DNA of 64,000 nucleotides, from assembly GCF_018446385.1 (NCBI RefSeq), contig NC_056001.1, forward strand, positions 9,666,672 to 9,730,671. Direction: 5' to 3'. The notes beneath the pieces were generated by a model. The model did no database searches, was not told the DNA's origin, and saw nothing but the letters and a program-made list of their open reading frames with translations. This stretch comes from Zingiber officinale (taxonomy: Eukaryota > Streptophyta > Magnoliopsida > Zingiberales > Zingiberaceae). The position numbers were made by a program, and so were the translations under genes. Shown piece by piece: positions 11,600 through 25,099 of this stretch. Every line of letters starts with the position of its first letter. The first letter of the stretch is position 1.

Positions 11600-12716
11600 A
11601 TGAATGGCTAGTAGTATAGCAAATAAAGTCTCGGTCAACCAAAAAATGTCAAACACCATAATGCATATCAAAATGAAGAAGTCGAGATACATTGAGTTGA
11701 TTCAGAAATACAATCCATATCATAATTATTTGTAGATGTTAATGTCACTTACAAGAAAATAGATTATGGAAAGATGTCTAGCAATGAGGAAGTTAATGTA
11801 CCAATGAAGTCTAGCGATAAAAACTTATAAAATGTTAATTTAGTTGATTCAGAATGACATCAAATGATTAAAAATTAGTAACAATGTAATGGTATATTAT
11901 ATGGATTTTTTAAATTTTTTTCATCTCCTTAGTTAAAAGACATTTATTTTAAATGTGTATATCTTATACTATATTTTGCATATACAATTATGCTGTTAGA
12001 ACATATACACATGGTGGTCAGATTATTTTGAGGGTTTTTGGTAACTGGTAAGTATTTATGTATTTAGTAATTATTCTAAGACTTAATCTTCTTTTTATTT
12101 ATCACGCATATATTATACATGATATTTTTCGATGCAGCTTTATCCTAGATGACCATTAGGTCGCAGCCTATATATCCAAAAAGTTTAAAAAACGATTGTC
12201 CTATATGGAGGCTTGTAGACCAAGACGTGAAGGACTTCTATTACGATGAATTCTTGGTAAGTATTTTGAATATAAAATGTATTTTGTAGCTTAAAATTAA
12301 CATGGTACTAATTCTCAAAATATATTGTTGCAGAAGAGATATATTTGGGAGGAGAGTCACGAGGCTAAATTTTAAAAAAATTGGAACAACTACTGTGCTA
12401 AACTGTACATTAGCATATTATACAAGTAGAGGAGGAGGGGCACCAGGCTATCAGAGGTCCCTGTTGTAGTTTGGGAGGCTTGGAGAGACATTTGGGCTGC
12501 CTAGCATTAGCAGTCCAATTCAGCGATGCTCGAGGCAATCGCAATTAGAGCCTATTGGGTCAAGCATCAGATTCACAAAGCATACTACTGGATCTCGTTC
12601 TATCGTGGAGCATGCCTCTGACTTGGTAAGTTCAAAATTAAGTTATATAAAAATTTCATACATATGATTTTTTATTAGTTTTAATGTACTTCCATTCTTT
12701 GTACGTGGGTTGCTGA
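11600..12716 (+). pseudogene. CACTA remnant, second part (Transposase_24-like)
   Basis: Continues the CACTA element after the hAT. 11600-11740 extends the DUF4216 gene. From about 12130 to 12626 a second gene resembles the plant Ptta/En/Spm (Transposase_24) family: an opening with PKSLKNDCPIWRLVDQDVKD, a likely intron (12257-12333) and an exon with a WNNYCAKLY motif and VVVWEAWRDIW. Several stops interrupt it. It ends at 12716, where a gypsy LTR is inserted; the matching continuation is at 35974-36003 and 43181 onward. Confidence 0.6.
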
Positions 12717-12833
12717 TGTCACACCCCAAGGGTAAGGTTGTCCGACAAAAATCAGACAACATCTCCTCTGTAATAATGACAATTGAAACCTGAATACATA
12801 GTCACTTGGCTGTACAAGTGTAATAAATGATAG

Positions 12834-13030
12834 CCCACATGGTTGGAAAACAAACACAACTACGCAGTTGTATATGTAGTCCACATGGCTGGAAAACAAA
12901 CACAACTACGCAATTGTATATGCAGTCCATATGGTTGGAAAACAAACACAACTACGCAGTTGTATATGCAGTCTACACGATTGAAAATAATCACAACTAC
13001 GCAGTTATATAGACAACCCACACAGCTAAA
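12834..13030. repeat. 47-bp tandem repeat in gypsy LTR
   Basis: About four copies of a unit containing GGAAAACAAACACAACTACG and CAGTTGTATATGCAGTC, with growing divergence to the right. It lies about 120 bp inside the LTR end at 12717. Confidence 0.85.
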
Positions 13031-13679
13031 ACAAAAATACAGCGGAAGAAAATAAAGCTACACAACCTACACGATTGGTGTAAACGCAAAATCATGCAAG
13101 ATAATAGACTATCTACATATCGACATGACTTACACCATAATAAAACCCAAAAATGAATAAAAATGGTCACAAGGCTCAAAATCATAAATAAGACAATATA
13201 ACATAATACCAAGACCAATATAAAGTATAAATAGCGTAATACGAAATAGCATGGAAAGTTGATCACAGATGTGACGTTGAACTCATATCCAGGATCCTCA
13301 AAGCAGCTCCATAAATCCTCTACCTACTCCCTAGCGAAAGAAAATCATTAAAAGGGGTAGTGAGTCCAGGTAACTCAACGGGTAATAGATAAATAGTAGT
13401 GCATGGACAAATGTATAAGGTGATCAAAATATACAGTCTCAGTAGGGAAATAAGAACATGATCATATATGACATGATAAACACACATACCAATATCGATC
13501 TAACGTACATGGTATTAATCACTAGGGATCAACAACAGATCTACTCATAACACCTGGATAACATATATGACAGTATATCCATGAATGATAAACGCACATG
13601 TATAAATCATGGCAAGATCTTAAATATATACAATATGCGTCTACAACATAAGCAACATGGGTACTATAAAATCTAAGCA

Positions 13680-14830
13680 TATGCCAGTACATATAATCGT
13701 AATAGATCATCAAATGTGAGAACAACGCTCCATCATAAGAATACATCATAGCTGAGAGTAACGCTCCACTACAAGTATTCCATCGTATGTGGGAACAACA
13801 CTCCACTACAAACAAACCATCATACGTGGGAGCAATGTTCCACTATAAGTAATACATCATATGTGGAAGCAACGCTCCACTACAAGTAATACAAATGACC
13901 AAAACATCTAGCTATCTAATTAGAGAGTGCATGAAATCACTCTACCACAGATCACTATGGGCAGTCTGAAATGTCAAGGTCCTTATCTGCATAAGATTAC
14001 TCTACCACAGATCACTATGGGCAGATAGGAAATAGCTATCTAGCTACGAATTGCATGAGATCACTCTACCATAGATCAATGTGGGTAGCCCAAGGTATAA
14101 TAACCCAAGGATAAACTACAAGTAAACTATCATATGTGGGACCAATGCTCCACCATAAGAAATACAAGTGACCAAAATATTTAGCTATTTAGTTAGGGAC
14201 CGCGCGAGATCACTCTATCACAAATCACTATGGGCAATTCGAAATGTCAGTGTCCTTATCTGCGCAAGATCACTCTACCACAGATCACTATGAGTAGACA
14301 GGAAGTAGCTATCTAGCTATGGGTTGCGCGACATCACTCTACCATAAATCACTGTGGGCAGACCAAGGGTATAACAATCTAGCAAGCATATCACCACCAT
14401 TGTCAACTCTCTCAACATCGTAGTGGGTCACTCACTAGTAGGAGACTTAGTTGATAGGTCACTGTCAACTCTCTCAACATCATAGTCGGTCACCCACTCG
14501 TAGGAGACTTAATTGACAGGGTATACATATTGCAATCACTGTCAACTCTCTCAATATCATAATAGGACACTCACTAGTAGGAGACTTAGTTAACATATCA
14601 CTATTAACTCTCTCAACATCATAGTCGGTCACCCACTCATAGGAGACTTAATTGATAGGGTATACATATTACAATCGCTGCCAACTCTCTCAATATCGTA
14701 ATGGGTCACTCACTAGTAGGAGACTTAGTTGGCATATCACTATTAACTCTCTCAATATTATAGTCGGTCACTTACTCGTAGAAGACTTAATTGATAGGAT
14801 ATACAAATAATAACACAGTGTAGTGTTACT
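13680..14830. repeat. Subrepeat blocks in gypsy LTR
   Basis: Two adjoining blocks. 13700-14390 repeats GTGGGAGCAACGCTCCACTA-type units and ATCACTCTACCACAGATCAC units in a higher-order pattern. 14395-14830 repeats TCAACTCTCTCAACATCATA followed by TCACTCACTAGTAGGAGACT, about six copies with a 60-80 bp spacing. Non-coding. Confidence 0.8.
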
Positions 14831-16388
14831 TACATAGTAACCAACTACATCGACAGGAGTATATGAACTATATGCAATGGTACACAATCATACCTAGCAT
14901 GATAAATCTCAGTATATCTAGAATATTGCTGGGTGCTATTTGGAATACTGTTCTGTTTCCCCTGTATAAAAAAATTTGTGCAAGCACAGAACTTTTCCTA
15001 GCAACTCATGTACTCCTCAGAAGTTAAACTTGGATTGAATACGAAACTTAACATTTTTACTCCAAGTTCGTTTTTCAAAGTTAAACCTAGATTGGAAACG
15101 AAACTTAACATTTTACTCCAAGTTCAACCCTTGTGTTCTTCTGAAGTTAAATCATATTACAGAAGTTGATTAAATATTTATTTCAAGGATCGGCTTCCAG
15201 GTTGTAGGCGAGGCACTAGGCCTTCTTGGTTATGAGATCATCCACCACTTCCTAGACAAAGTCTTTCAAAGAAATTGAATATTTAAACTTCTCACAGTAA
15301 CCTTAGGTTTAACTACAGAGACTTCAATCAAAGCACAAGATCGAAACACAAATCGAAGCACAAAAAATGAAAACATGAAATCGCTAGCCTCTTGGGTTGG
15401 TATTTCAGGATCTATACAAAGAAAACAAAACTAGTTGTACTATGGAATAAATAACTAGTTGTACCTTTCTTCGTAGACAAAGACCTCTTGATCTTCTGCC
15501 GTATTCCTCTCCTCTTCTTGGATGTCGTGTAGGCGACGATCTACCAAGACAAAAACATCCGAACCCTTTTTGTTTCCAAGCCGCCTACCACCAAAGGATG
15601 CAAAGAAAAGAACGCCTCCTTCTTCTTCTTCTCCTCCAAACCGTCGGCCACCAAGGTGCTTCGTCTCTTCGTTTTCTTTTCCTCCAAGCTCCGGCCACCA
15701 AGAGAAGATGGGGCGTCGGCCCTAGAGGAAAGAAAGGGAAGAAGAAAAGAAGTGGGGCACCAACCCTAGAGGAAAGAAAAGAAAGAATGGGGCGCCGGCC
15801 TTAAGGGAAAGGAGAGAGTTTTTAGTTGTGGAGAGAAACTTATCAATTCTTAATTGAATTATTTATTGTTGTAGCACAACCTCCTCTCCTTTTATAACCC
15901 TTTGCCCCAGATAAAAAAAGGAGAAAAAGTAATAGATTTTTGTTTAGAAAAAATCTCTAGAAAAGAATTAACATAATCCTTTTTAGAAAAATTTCTTAAG
16001 AAAGAATTAGTATAATTTTTTTTTAGAAAAACTCTAAGAAAGAATCAACATAATTCTTTTTAGAAAAATCTCTAGGAAAGAATTAACATAATTCTTTTTA
16101 GAAGAATTTCTTAAGAAAGAATTAATATAATTCTTTTTAGAAAATTTCTAAGAAAGAATCAACATAATTCTTTTTAGAAAAATCTCTAATTCTGTTGAGA
16201 AAAAATCTCCCTTTTTTTTTTCTTTTCCTTTTGGTTTGGCCAGCCCATTGCTTGGGCACCAAGCAAGGCTTGGCCGACCCCTTTCTTGGGTAGGAAGCAA
16301 GGCTTGGCCAGCCCCTTGATTGGGCACCAAGCAAGGATGTGGCCGACCCCTTTCTTGGGTAGGAAGCAAAATCAAAACGGGTGAATGC

Positions 16389-17506
16389 TGTAGGACCGTT
16401 AGATTCGATAGAGGGGGGGTGAATATCGATTTGAAAAAAACACCGAGTATAAGCGCAGCGGAAAAGTAAATGAACACAGTTGTTTTTACTTCGTTCGGAG
16501 CCTGTGACGACTCCTACTCGAAGGCCCGTGGTCCTTGACCACTTTCGTTGGGCAATCACTAGCAATTAGAATATGATTACAAGATGAATACAGGAAAAGC
16601 TAATGAAACAAAGTAATACCGACACGGAAATTAACTAAAAACCGAAAGAGCACTTTGTCGGAGCTTTGTTGGCGTCGCAGCAGAGCAGCAGGACCAGCAG
16701 TAGGAGAGTTCTCAGATTGATGATTGATTCTGAAGCTCCTGCCTGGGGCTTCTTTTATATGTTGCTCCGGGCGCCTGGAATGTGACGTAGCTGCTCAAAC
16801 CGTGATGCTCCACGTGGCGACGACTCGGCTGGATATAATTTGCCTTCCGGGCGCCCGGATCCCTTCCGGGCGCCCGGATCCCCTCCGGGCGCCCGGACCA
16901 CCTTGTTCCAGAAAGCTCCCTTTTCCTGCAAAACAAAGTTAGTCCGAGGCAATATATAACCTGCAACATAGATTATTAGCACATTTTATAATAGTATGAA
17001 TTAGCACAAGTTAGTATGACTTAGATTCCGTCTTTCCGAGACCGGAATCTAGTCACGATCTCGACTTAGATATCCGAAATGGATCTAAGCCGGATTGATG
17101 CCTAATGTTCCCTTCCCGGGAACGCGTCCTCGCAGTCACTCCCCTCCAGTGACTTACCTGCCAGACGTCCGGTCAGCCCGTCGACCCGTCTAGACTTCTC
17201 GCCAAGCGTCCGGTCAGCCCGTCGACCCGCTTGGACTTCTCGCCAACTATCCGGTCAGCCCGTCGACCTAGCTGGACTTCTCGCCAAGGGTCCGGTCAGC
17301 CCGTCGACCCGCTTGGACTTCTCGCCAGCTATCCGGTCAGCCCGTCGACCTAGCTGGACTTCGTGCCAGACATCCGGTCAGCCCGTCGACCTGTCTGGAC
17401 TTCTCCTGCACACTCGATCAAAGTGTCAGACAACAACAAAACTAACTTAACATATTTGTCATTCATCAAAACCTAGGTTAAATCGTTAGTGCTAACCGCA
17501 CCAACA
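16389..17506 (-). repeat. 3' LTR of element C
   Basis: 1,118 bp. The minus-strand TATA box ATATAAAA is at 16753-16760. Just upstream of it (higher coordinates) are CCGGGCGCC palindromes at 16767-16778 and three tandem units of GGGCGCCCGGATCCCTTCC at about 16845-16900. A block of five to six GTCCGGTCAGCCCGTCGACC units (17165-17400) follows toward the TG end. It has two more 19-bp palindrome units than the 5' LTR. Confidence 0.92.
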
Positions 17507-18749
17507 ATCTCCCCCTTTTTGATAGAATGACAACCTGGTTAAGTTAGTGAAAGAACGCAAAAAACAGGTACATAGGTTTTAAAGTTAGTTTTAGTGTTTT
17601 CAATTTGGTTTATCTAACTTAACCGCCTAACCCTCCCCCTTTGGCATTCATAAAAAAAAATAAGGGTAAACAATCATAGTGTAGAGTTACTGAAAACAAT
17701 ACCACCTAATCTTGAAGAATAATTGAGTTTGGTTCAAAATTCAAGAATAAAAGTACAATTTTTTAAATCCAATAAAAAATCAAGTTGACTTGGGGGAGAA
17801 AAGTTGAATTTTTGAAAAGTATAAATTTAAAGTTGATCAAGTTTTAACTTTTCAAGCGTGTAAACATAGGTTTTTTTTTTCAACTTTTCAAAAGGTAAAT
17901 TTCTTTTCAGGTTTAAGTAACATTTTCTTTTCAACAGGTAAATTTTCAACTTTAATTTTTCAAAACAAAGCAAAAATTAAACAAGGGAGATTAAATTTGC
18001 CAAAATAAATTTTTAAGGCTCATTTGATATAGCTAAATTTGGAAAGTTTAATTTTCAATAGTCAACTTTTTAAATCATGGTTTGAAAATTAGGTGGGATT
18101 AAACTTCACTTAGTTAAATTTAATTTTTGAAACTAATGTTTAAACATAAGTTAGTTTAAGAAGCATTTTTCAAACACACAAAGTTAATTTCTCCCCCTGA
18201 ACTTGATACTTAAATTTAACCAGCTGTCTAACCAATTAGGTACTAACTAACTATCAGAATATAGTAGCTTTCACTTGATTAGTCAGATTAAGGTGATTAT
18301 AAACAGTCAGTGTATGACTTGACTGATGATCTTAATCTGATTACTGTCTGATTTGTATTTAACGTCCAGACTTATGCTGATGCACTGAAATAAGCATCTT
18401 AAGTCCAGACAGTTGGCCTATGCGTCTCACCCCTTTCTATGTTTGTCAAACACAAGCAAGGTAAACCTAAGGTGTTGGTGAGATGCTCAAAAACTGGTCC
18501 TATGGGTACATGCTTTCTAAGGATTCAAAACTAGTCTAAGGCAAAAACTTGTTTTTAAAAATCTAAAAATGGAAAGTTTTGAAAACAAACAAGTTTAACT
18601 TATAATTTGATAAAACCATTTTTGAAAGTATTTTTGAAAGATCCTAGTCTATCAAGATAGAACATAATCAATATAAGTCTGAAATATCACTAGATAGATC
18701 CAAAATATTTTACAGATAGTGTAGCTACAGAAGTGAGTCATAACTAGAT
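17507..18749 (-). other. 3' untranslated interior of element C
   Basis: Starts with the polypurine tract (minus strand AAAAAGGGGGAGAT, 17507-17520) and is otherwise AT-rich, non-coding, with many near-repeats of AAAATTCAACTT-like sequence. I see no gene here. Confidence 0.7.
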
Positions 18750-20003
18750 CTACTGAGATGATGAAGGGGGTGGTCCAGATCCCAAGGATCGGAGAAGCGC
18801 CATCAGCTCAATGTGTCGGGTATCCCCGGCAGCTCGTAACTCGGCAACCTCTCGCCGAATGTCCCGATGAAAATCAGAGTTCTCCTGCTGGAGACTCGCC
18901 ATAGCTCTCTCTAGTCCGGTCATACGGTCGGCTAGAGTGCGGGGAGCGTGACGTGGTGCACGAGCTGGGGGAGGTGGTGGAGCTGGTGCAGCTTCCTCTG
19001 GAAATAGTGCGAGCATGAACTCGTCCACCTGTGCGTATGGATCGGGCCGGTCTTGTGCCCCTCCGCCAAGACATAGTTAGTCATCTCTATCTATCCGGAC
19101 ACGGCTGAGGAGAAGTTCCGAGTTGCTATAACATCGAACTTCGGTCATATGGGCAATGTCTCCTCTAGTGACATCAATGCGCAACGAGGACATATAGGTT
19201 GTCGAGAATGTGACAAAATGGCATATGGACTCGTCTATCGATCACGAATCCGGTAGAGTAGATAATGGTGGAGAAAATATGTAGGCCGATGTCAATTTCT
19301 AACCTATGAATCAGGGCATAGGTAAGAACGAATGGAATGGGCGCATCACAGTGATGTCCCGAGTAGTCAGTGGTAAAATGCAAGGACTACAACCCTATAA
19401 AGAGCGTAGTCCTGGACCCAAGTTCTACTGACCTAAACTGTTCTACGGTGGGATCTCTCTCTCCCCCAAAAAAATACGAATAAATCGTATCGAGAGTAAT
19501 ATGTGAGTAGGGATCTCCGAATGGTAGATCCCTCGGAGGATAGCACAAAAAAGAACAAGTAGATGGACGCAACTCTAAAAACTCTCGGATAGTCGTAGGG
19601 GAAAATGTGATATCAGTGCCCACTGCCCTAGTGGTATAGGTGAGATCGTCTACTTTCACTAGGTTATTGCAAAATTCGGCACACAGACTTATGTTTATTG
19701 GACTGGTACATTCGACAAGGTTCCTTAAGTTATAGTGGCCTATAACCTCTAAAGCGGAGGGACATGACCTTAGAAAGAACGATCTATCTATGCAGGTAGT
19801 CCTAATGGCCTTATAAATGGTTGACTCAAACTTAATCCTTAGTTCTTCTGTGGGAAACCTAGGGTCAGTGCTAGCATTAGAGGGTCCAGCACCAGTATTT
19901 GTTCGTTTCCTACTGTTTATAAAAAAAATATTCTAAGAAAGTTTGCAAAGATAACTTCAAATAAAATTTCAGATAGGGGAAGAAGATTTACCGAGGAGCC
20001 ATC
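18750..20003 (-). pseudogene. Extra ORF of element C (plant transposon-protein domain)
   Basis: Downstream of where pol would be, open stretches at 19387-19659, 19174-19383 and 18750-19028 resemble the plant 'putative plant transposon protein' domain (Pfam Transposase_32), recognisable by FSPTTIREFLEL and YSHITLDTIYSYF. The last piece is a Pro-rich and coiled-coil tail (LERAMASLQQENSDFHRDIR). A possible first ATG lies at 20003, just behind a TATA-like box. Its function in retroelements is unknown; it occupies the place where some copia elements carry an env-like ORF. It appears broken, with about two or three interruptions. Confidence 0.55.
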
Positions 20004-20154
20004 GATAAGATATAGATCTGACGACCTCGGTTGAATCGCAACAGCGTCTTCACCGCAAGAAAGTTTGATTTAAAATACTCTCGCACTTAGGTTCGGAGTG
20101 AACCTTAGCAAAAGTGAAATTGTTGTGGGGCAAGGATTGGGGGCGCCTGCTGCC

Positions 20155-20284
20155 CCTTATTTATAGGGGACTCCGGGCGCCCGGATCCCTTCCAGGCGCC
20201 CGGGGTTGATTTAGGGCGGGGCGCCCGGATCCCCTTCCGGGCGCCCCGGAGGGGAATACCAGGGGCGCCCGCCCCTGGTTTTTG
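20155..20284 (-). promoter_or_regulatory. Internal promoter-like module of element C
   Basis: A minus-strand TATA-like motif (CTATAAATAA, 20157-20166) is followed upstream by CTCCGGGCGCCCGGATCCC palindromes (20170-20260). Sequence and spacing match the LTR promoter of the same element at 16753-16905. It sits about 150 bp ahead of the extra ORF, so an internal promoter is likely (inference). Confidence 0.55.
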
Positions 20285-22010
20285 ACTTTTTTTTTTTTTT
20301 TAGAAATTAGATTTGAAGTTAAGTTTTAAAATTTCGAAATTAAAATTTTGAAATTAAGTTTTAAGTTTGAAATTAAAATTTTTAAATTAATTTTTAAGTT
20401 TAAAATTTAAATTTTTAAAATAATTTTTTTTTTAAGTTTAAAAATTAAAAATTTGAAATTAAATTTTTTAAGTTTAAAATTAAAATTTTGAAAATAATTT
20501 TTAAGTTTAAAATTAGAATTTTGAAATTAATTTTTAAGTTTAGAATTTTGAAATTAATTTTTAAGTTTAAAATTAAAATTTTGAAATTAATTATTAAGTT
20601 TAAAATTAGAATTTTGAATTTAATTTTTTAAGTTTAAAATTAAAATTTTGAAATTAATTTTTAAGTTTAAAATTAGAATTTTGAAATTAAATTTTTTAAA
20701 GTTTAAAATTAAAATTTTGAAATTAATTTTTAAGTTTAAAATAAGAATTTTGAAATTAATTTTTTAAGTTTAAAATTAAAATTTTGAAATTAATTTTTAA
20801 GTTTAAAATTAGAATTTTGAAATTAATTTTTTAAGTTTAAAATTAAAATTTTGAAAATAAGTATAAAATTAGAATTTTGAAATTAATTTTTAAGTTTAAA
20901 ATTAGAATTTTGAAATTAATTTTTTAAGCTTAAAATTAAAATTTTGAAAATAATTTTTAAGTTTAAAATTAGAATTTTGAAATTAATTTTTTAAGTTTAA
21001 AATTTAAATTTTGAAATTAATTTTTAGGTTTAAAATTAGAATTTTGAAATTAATTTTTTAAGTTTAAAATTAAAATTTTGAAATTAATTTTTAAGTTTAA
21101 AATTCGAATTTTGAAATTAATTTTTTAAGTTTAAAATTAAAATTTTGAAAATAATTTTTTAAGTTTAAAAATTAAAATTTTGAAATTAATTTTTTTTAAG
21201 TTAAAAATTAAAATTTTGAAAATAAAAAATTTTGAAATTAATTTTTTAAGTTTAAAATTTAAATTTTGAAAATAATTTTTAAGTTTAAAAATTAAATTTT
21301 TGAAAATAATTTTTAAGTTTAAAATTAGAATTTTGAAATTAATTTTTTAAGTTTAAAATTAAAATTTTGAAAATAATTTTTTAAGTTTAAAAATTAAAAT
21401 TTTGAAATTAATTTTTTAAGTTTAAAATTAAAATTTTGAAAATAAAAAAATTAAATTTTGAAATTAATTTTTAAGTTTAAAGTTAAAATTTTGAAATTAA
21501 TTTTTTAAGTTTAAAATTAAAATTTTGAAATTAATTTTTTTTAAGTTTAAAAATTAAAATTTTGAAATTAAATTTTTTTTTTTTAAGTTTAAAATTAAAA
21601 TTTTGAAAATAATTTTTTAAGTTTAAAAATTAAAATTTTGAAATTAATTTTTTTAAGTTTAAAATTAAAATTTTGAAAATAAAAAAAATTTTGAAATTAA
21701 TTTTTTAAGTTTAAAATTAAAATTTTTAAAATAAAAAAAATTTGAAATTAATTTTTTAAGTTTAAAATTAAAATTTTGAAAATAAAAAAAATTTGAAATT
21801 AATTTTTTAAGTTTAAAATTAAAATTTTGAAAATAATTTTTAAGTTTAAAATTAGAATTTTGAAATTAATTTTTAAGTTTAAAATTAAAATTTTGAAATT
21901 AATTTTAAGTTTAAAATTAGAATTTTGAAATTAATTTTTTTAAGTTGAAAATTAGAATTTTGAAATTAATTTTTAAGTTTAAAATTAAAATTTTGAAATT
22001 AATTTTTAAG
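20285..22010. repeat. AT-rich minisatellite, 33-34 bp unit
   Basis: About 1.7 kb made of roughly 50 degenerate copies of a unit containing AAGTTTAAAATTAAAATTTT and GAAATTAATTTTT. It is almost free of G and C. It lies between the internal promoter of element C and the broken end of the nested gypsy integrase, where the rest of both elements would be expected. Confidence 0.9.
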
Positions 22011-24831
22011 TGGGTGAAACTCGCAGAAATACATGGTCGCCAACAGAGAACTCTAGTGGTCTGCGTCTCCGATCAGCATAACTCTTCTGGCGATCCTGCG
22101 CCTCTGACATCCTCCGTCTGATAGTACAGACCAACTCTGCATCCTGCTGAACTCTATGAGGTCCCAACAACTGAGCCTCTCCAACCTCATCCCAAAGGAC
22201 GGGTGTCCGACAAGGTCTACCATACAACGCCTCAAACGGTGCCATCTGGATAGCCGAATGGATGCTGTTGTTGTAGGCAAACTCTACTAACGGCAGATGA
22301 TCCTCCCAACTGCCTCCGAAATCCATAACACATGACCTCAGCAGATCCTCTAAAGTCTGAATGGTCCGCTCTGACTGTCCATCTGTCTGTGGATGGAAAG
22401 CTGTACTGAAACGGAGCTGTGTGCCCAAGGCCTGCTGCAGACTCTGCCAGAAACGAGACGTGAACCGTGGATCTCTATCCGAAATGATACTCAATGGAAC
22501 ACCATGTAGTCTGATAATCTCTCGGCAATACAGATCTGCCAATCGATCCAGGGAATCAGTCCTCCGAATCGCTAAGAAGTGCGCTGATTTGGTTAATCGA
22601 TCAACGATTACCCAAATCGCGTCATGGCCTCGTCGTGTCCTCGGCAACCCTACCACAAAGTCCATGGTAATGTGATCCCACTTCCACTCAGGAATAGGAA
22701 TCCGCTGAAGTAATCCTGCAGGTCTCTGGTGTTCAGCCTTCACCTGCTGACAGACAAGACATCTACCTACGAAATCCGCGATGTCCTTCTTCATACCGTT
22801 CCACCAATAGGAACGTCTCAAGTCTCGATACATACGGGTTCCACCTGGATGGATCGTAAATCGAGAACGGTGTGCCTCCTGTAATAGCTCCTGTAAGACC
22901 GGATGAGACTGAGGTACGCATAATCTGCCTCGGAAGTATATGATACCCTCCTCGTCTCGTGTAAACTCGGTCTGCTGCCCGGAAGCTATCTGACTGCTAA
23001 TAAACTGCAAATGCTGATCACTGGCCTGTGCCTCTCGGATCCTCGTCCTGATCGACGACTGAGCAACCATGGTAACAAGAATACCCTGCTCTGTCGGTCC
23101 CTGCTCCTCAAGATCTAACTCCGAGAAACTCTGAATCAAGTCCGTGACTGAAATCCGGTGGCAAGCCAAAGTCCCTCTGGACTTCCTGCTGAGTGCATCT
23201 GCAACCACATTAGCTTTCCCAGGGTGGTAGCTAATGGTACAATCGTAGTCCTTCAGGAACTCCATCCATCTCCTCTGTCGGAGATTAAGCTCCTTCTGAG
23301 TAAAAATGTATTTGAGACTCTTATGATCAGTGAGAATCTCAAATGTGATACCGTATAAATGATGTCGCCATAGCTTCAGAGCAAAGATGATGGCAGCTAA
23401 CTCCAAGTCATGAACTGGGTAGTTCTTCTCATGCTCCTTCAGCTGACGAGAAGCATAAGAGACTACTCTGCCGTGCTGCATCAGAACAGCGCCCAAACCC
23501 TGAAGAGATGCATCGGTATAAAGTACAAATCCGTCCTCTCCAGAAGGTAAAACCAAAACTGGAGCCGACACTAATCTCCGCTTCAGCTCCTGAAAGCTGG
23601 TCTCGCAATCCTCTGTCCACACGAACTTCACGCCTTTCCTGGTAAGACGTGTCAGCAGCATAGCAATACGCGAGAAACCCTCGACAAAACGTCGATAATA
23701 TCAGGCCAATCCTAGAAAACTGCGAATCTCCTGAACTGACTTCGGCTGCTCCCAACCGGTGACAGCCTCGATCTTCTGAGGATCAACTGAAATACCCCTG
23801 CTAAAAACCACGTGTCCCAGAAACCCAACTGAGGATAGCCAGAATGCACACTTGCTGAACTTCGCATACAGCTGATGTCGTCTAAGAATCTCCAAGACTA
23901 TACGAAGATGCTGTGCATGCTCCTCCTCGGAATGCGAGTAGACCAATATGTCATCAATGAAAACGATAACAAACTGATCCAGATACTCCAGAAAGATGCG
24001 GTTCATCAAGTCCATAAACACCGCTGGAGCATTGGTAAGCCCAAATGGCATTACCAAAAACTCATAATGACCGTATCTGGTACGGAATGCTGTCTTCTGG
24101 ATATCAGAATCTCTGACTCTCAACTGATGATATCCGGATCGCAGATCAATCTTAGAATACACTGATGTACCCCTGAGCTGATCAAACAAATCCTCGATCC
24201 GCGGTAATGGATATTTATTTCTGATGGTAACTGCATTCAGCTGCCTGTACTCAATACATAATCTCATGGTACCATCCTTTTTCTTGACAAACAGAACTGG
24301 AGAACCCCATGGTGAAACACTAGGGCGAATAAATCCCCTGTCTAAAAGCTCCTGGAGTTGAACCTTCAGCTCGTTCAACTCTTTTGGTGCCATACGATAC
24401 GGAGCTTTCGATGTCGGCGCGGTTCCCGGAATCAGCTCAATAGCGAACTCCACTGGCCTTCTGGGAGGCAAACCTGGCAGCTCCTCTGGAAATACATCAG
24501 GGTATTCCCGGACAATATGAACGTTGGAGAGCTGCGAACTACTACTGTCCTCAGTACCGATCAACGATAACAGAAAACCATGACAGCCGTGAGACAGCAG
24601 CTTCTGCGCCTGAATCGCCGAAATAATCGAGATGTCGTCGTCTCTGATGCCAGTGAAACTCCACGAGGGTTGGTTCGGAGGCCGGAAGGTGACCACCCTC
24701 GTCTGGCAATCAACGGTAGCATGATATATTGACAGCCAATCCATGCCAAGAATGATATCAAACTCGACCATCTCCATACTAAAAGATCTACCGTAAGTAT
24801 CATGTTGCCAAAGTCTAACAGGCAACCTCAT
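22006..24831 (-). pseudogene. Gypsy pol: protease end, RT, RNase H, integrase
   Basis: In order on the minus strand are the protease tail ([20 protein letters not shown]), reverse transcriptase with [20 protein letters not shown] and the active-site region [12 protein letters not shown], RNase H with [13 protein letters not shown] and [14 protein letters not shown], and integrase with the HHCC zinc region (ending CLVCQQVK) and a DDE core ([23 protein letters not shown]). It lies in two adjacent long open frames. The gene stops at the AT-rich array, before the end of integrase. The lineage call (chromovirus, Tekay/Del-like) is from motif memory. Confidence 0.85.
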
Positions 24832-25099
24832 CTCCTGGGTGGCGTCTAAAGTATCACCCGACGGTAGGGAGACAGTCTCGCAGACCTAACGATGGGTAAT
24901 CTACAATCTCCCGCATAAAGGTGCGGGATATAAAAGAATGCGAACTACAGTATCAATCAAAATATCAGCAGCAAATGCATAAATAGAAATCGTCTGCGGA
25001 AAACGGATCCGTCTGAGCATCCTCTCCGGTAATCGCATGAACACGACCGGTCTGGCGGAGGAGGAGGTGGTAACACTTCCGGTAGGCTGCGGTGGCCAG

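Noticed and set aside
14926-16388. Two short frames at 15522-15804 as a gene
   Set aside because: They fall in the leader zone of a solo copia LTR, on the strand opposite to its TATA box.
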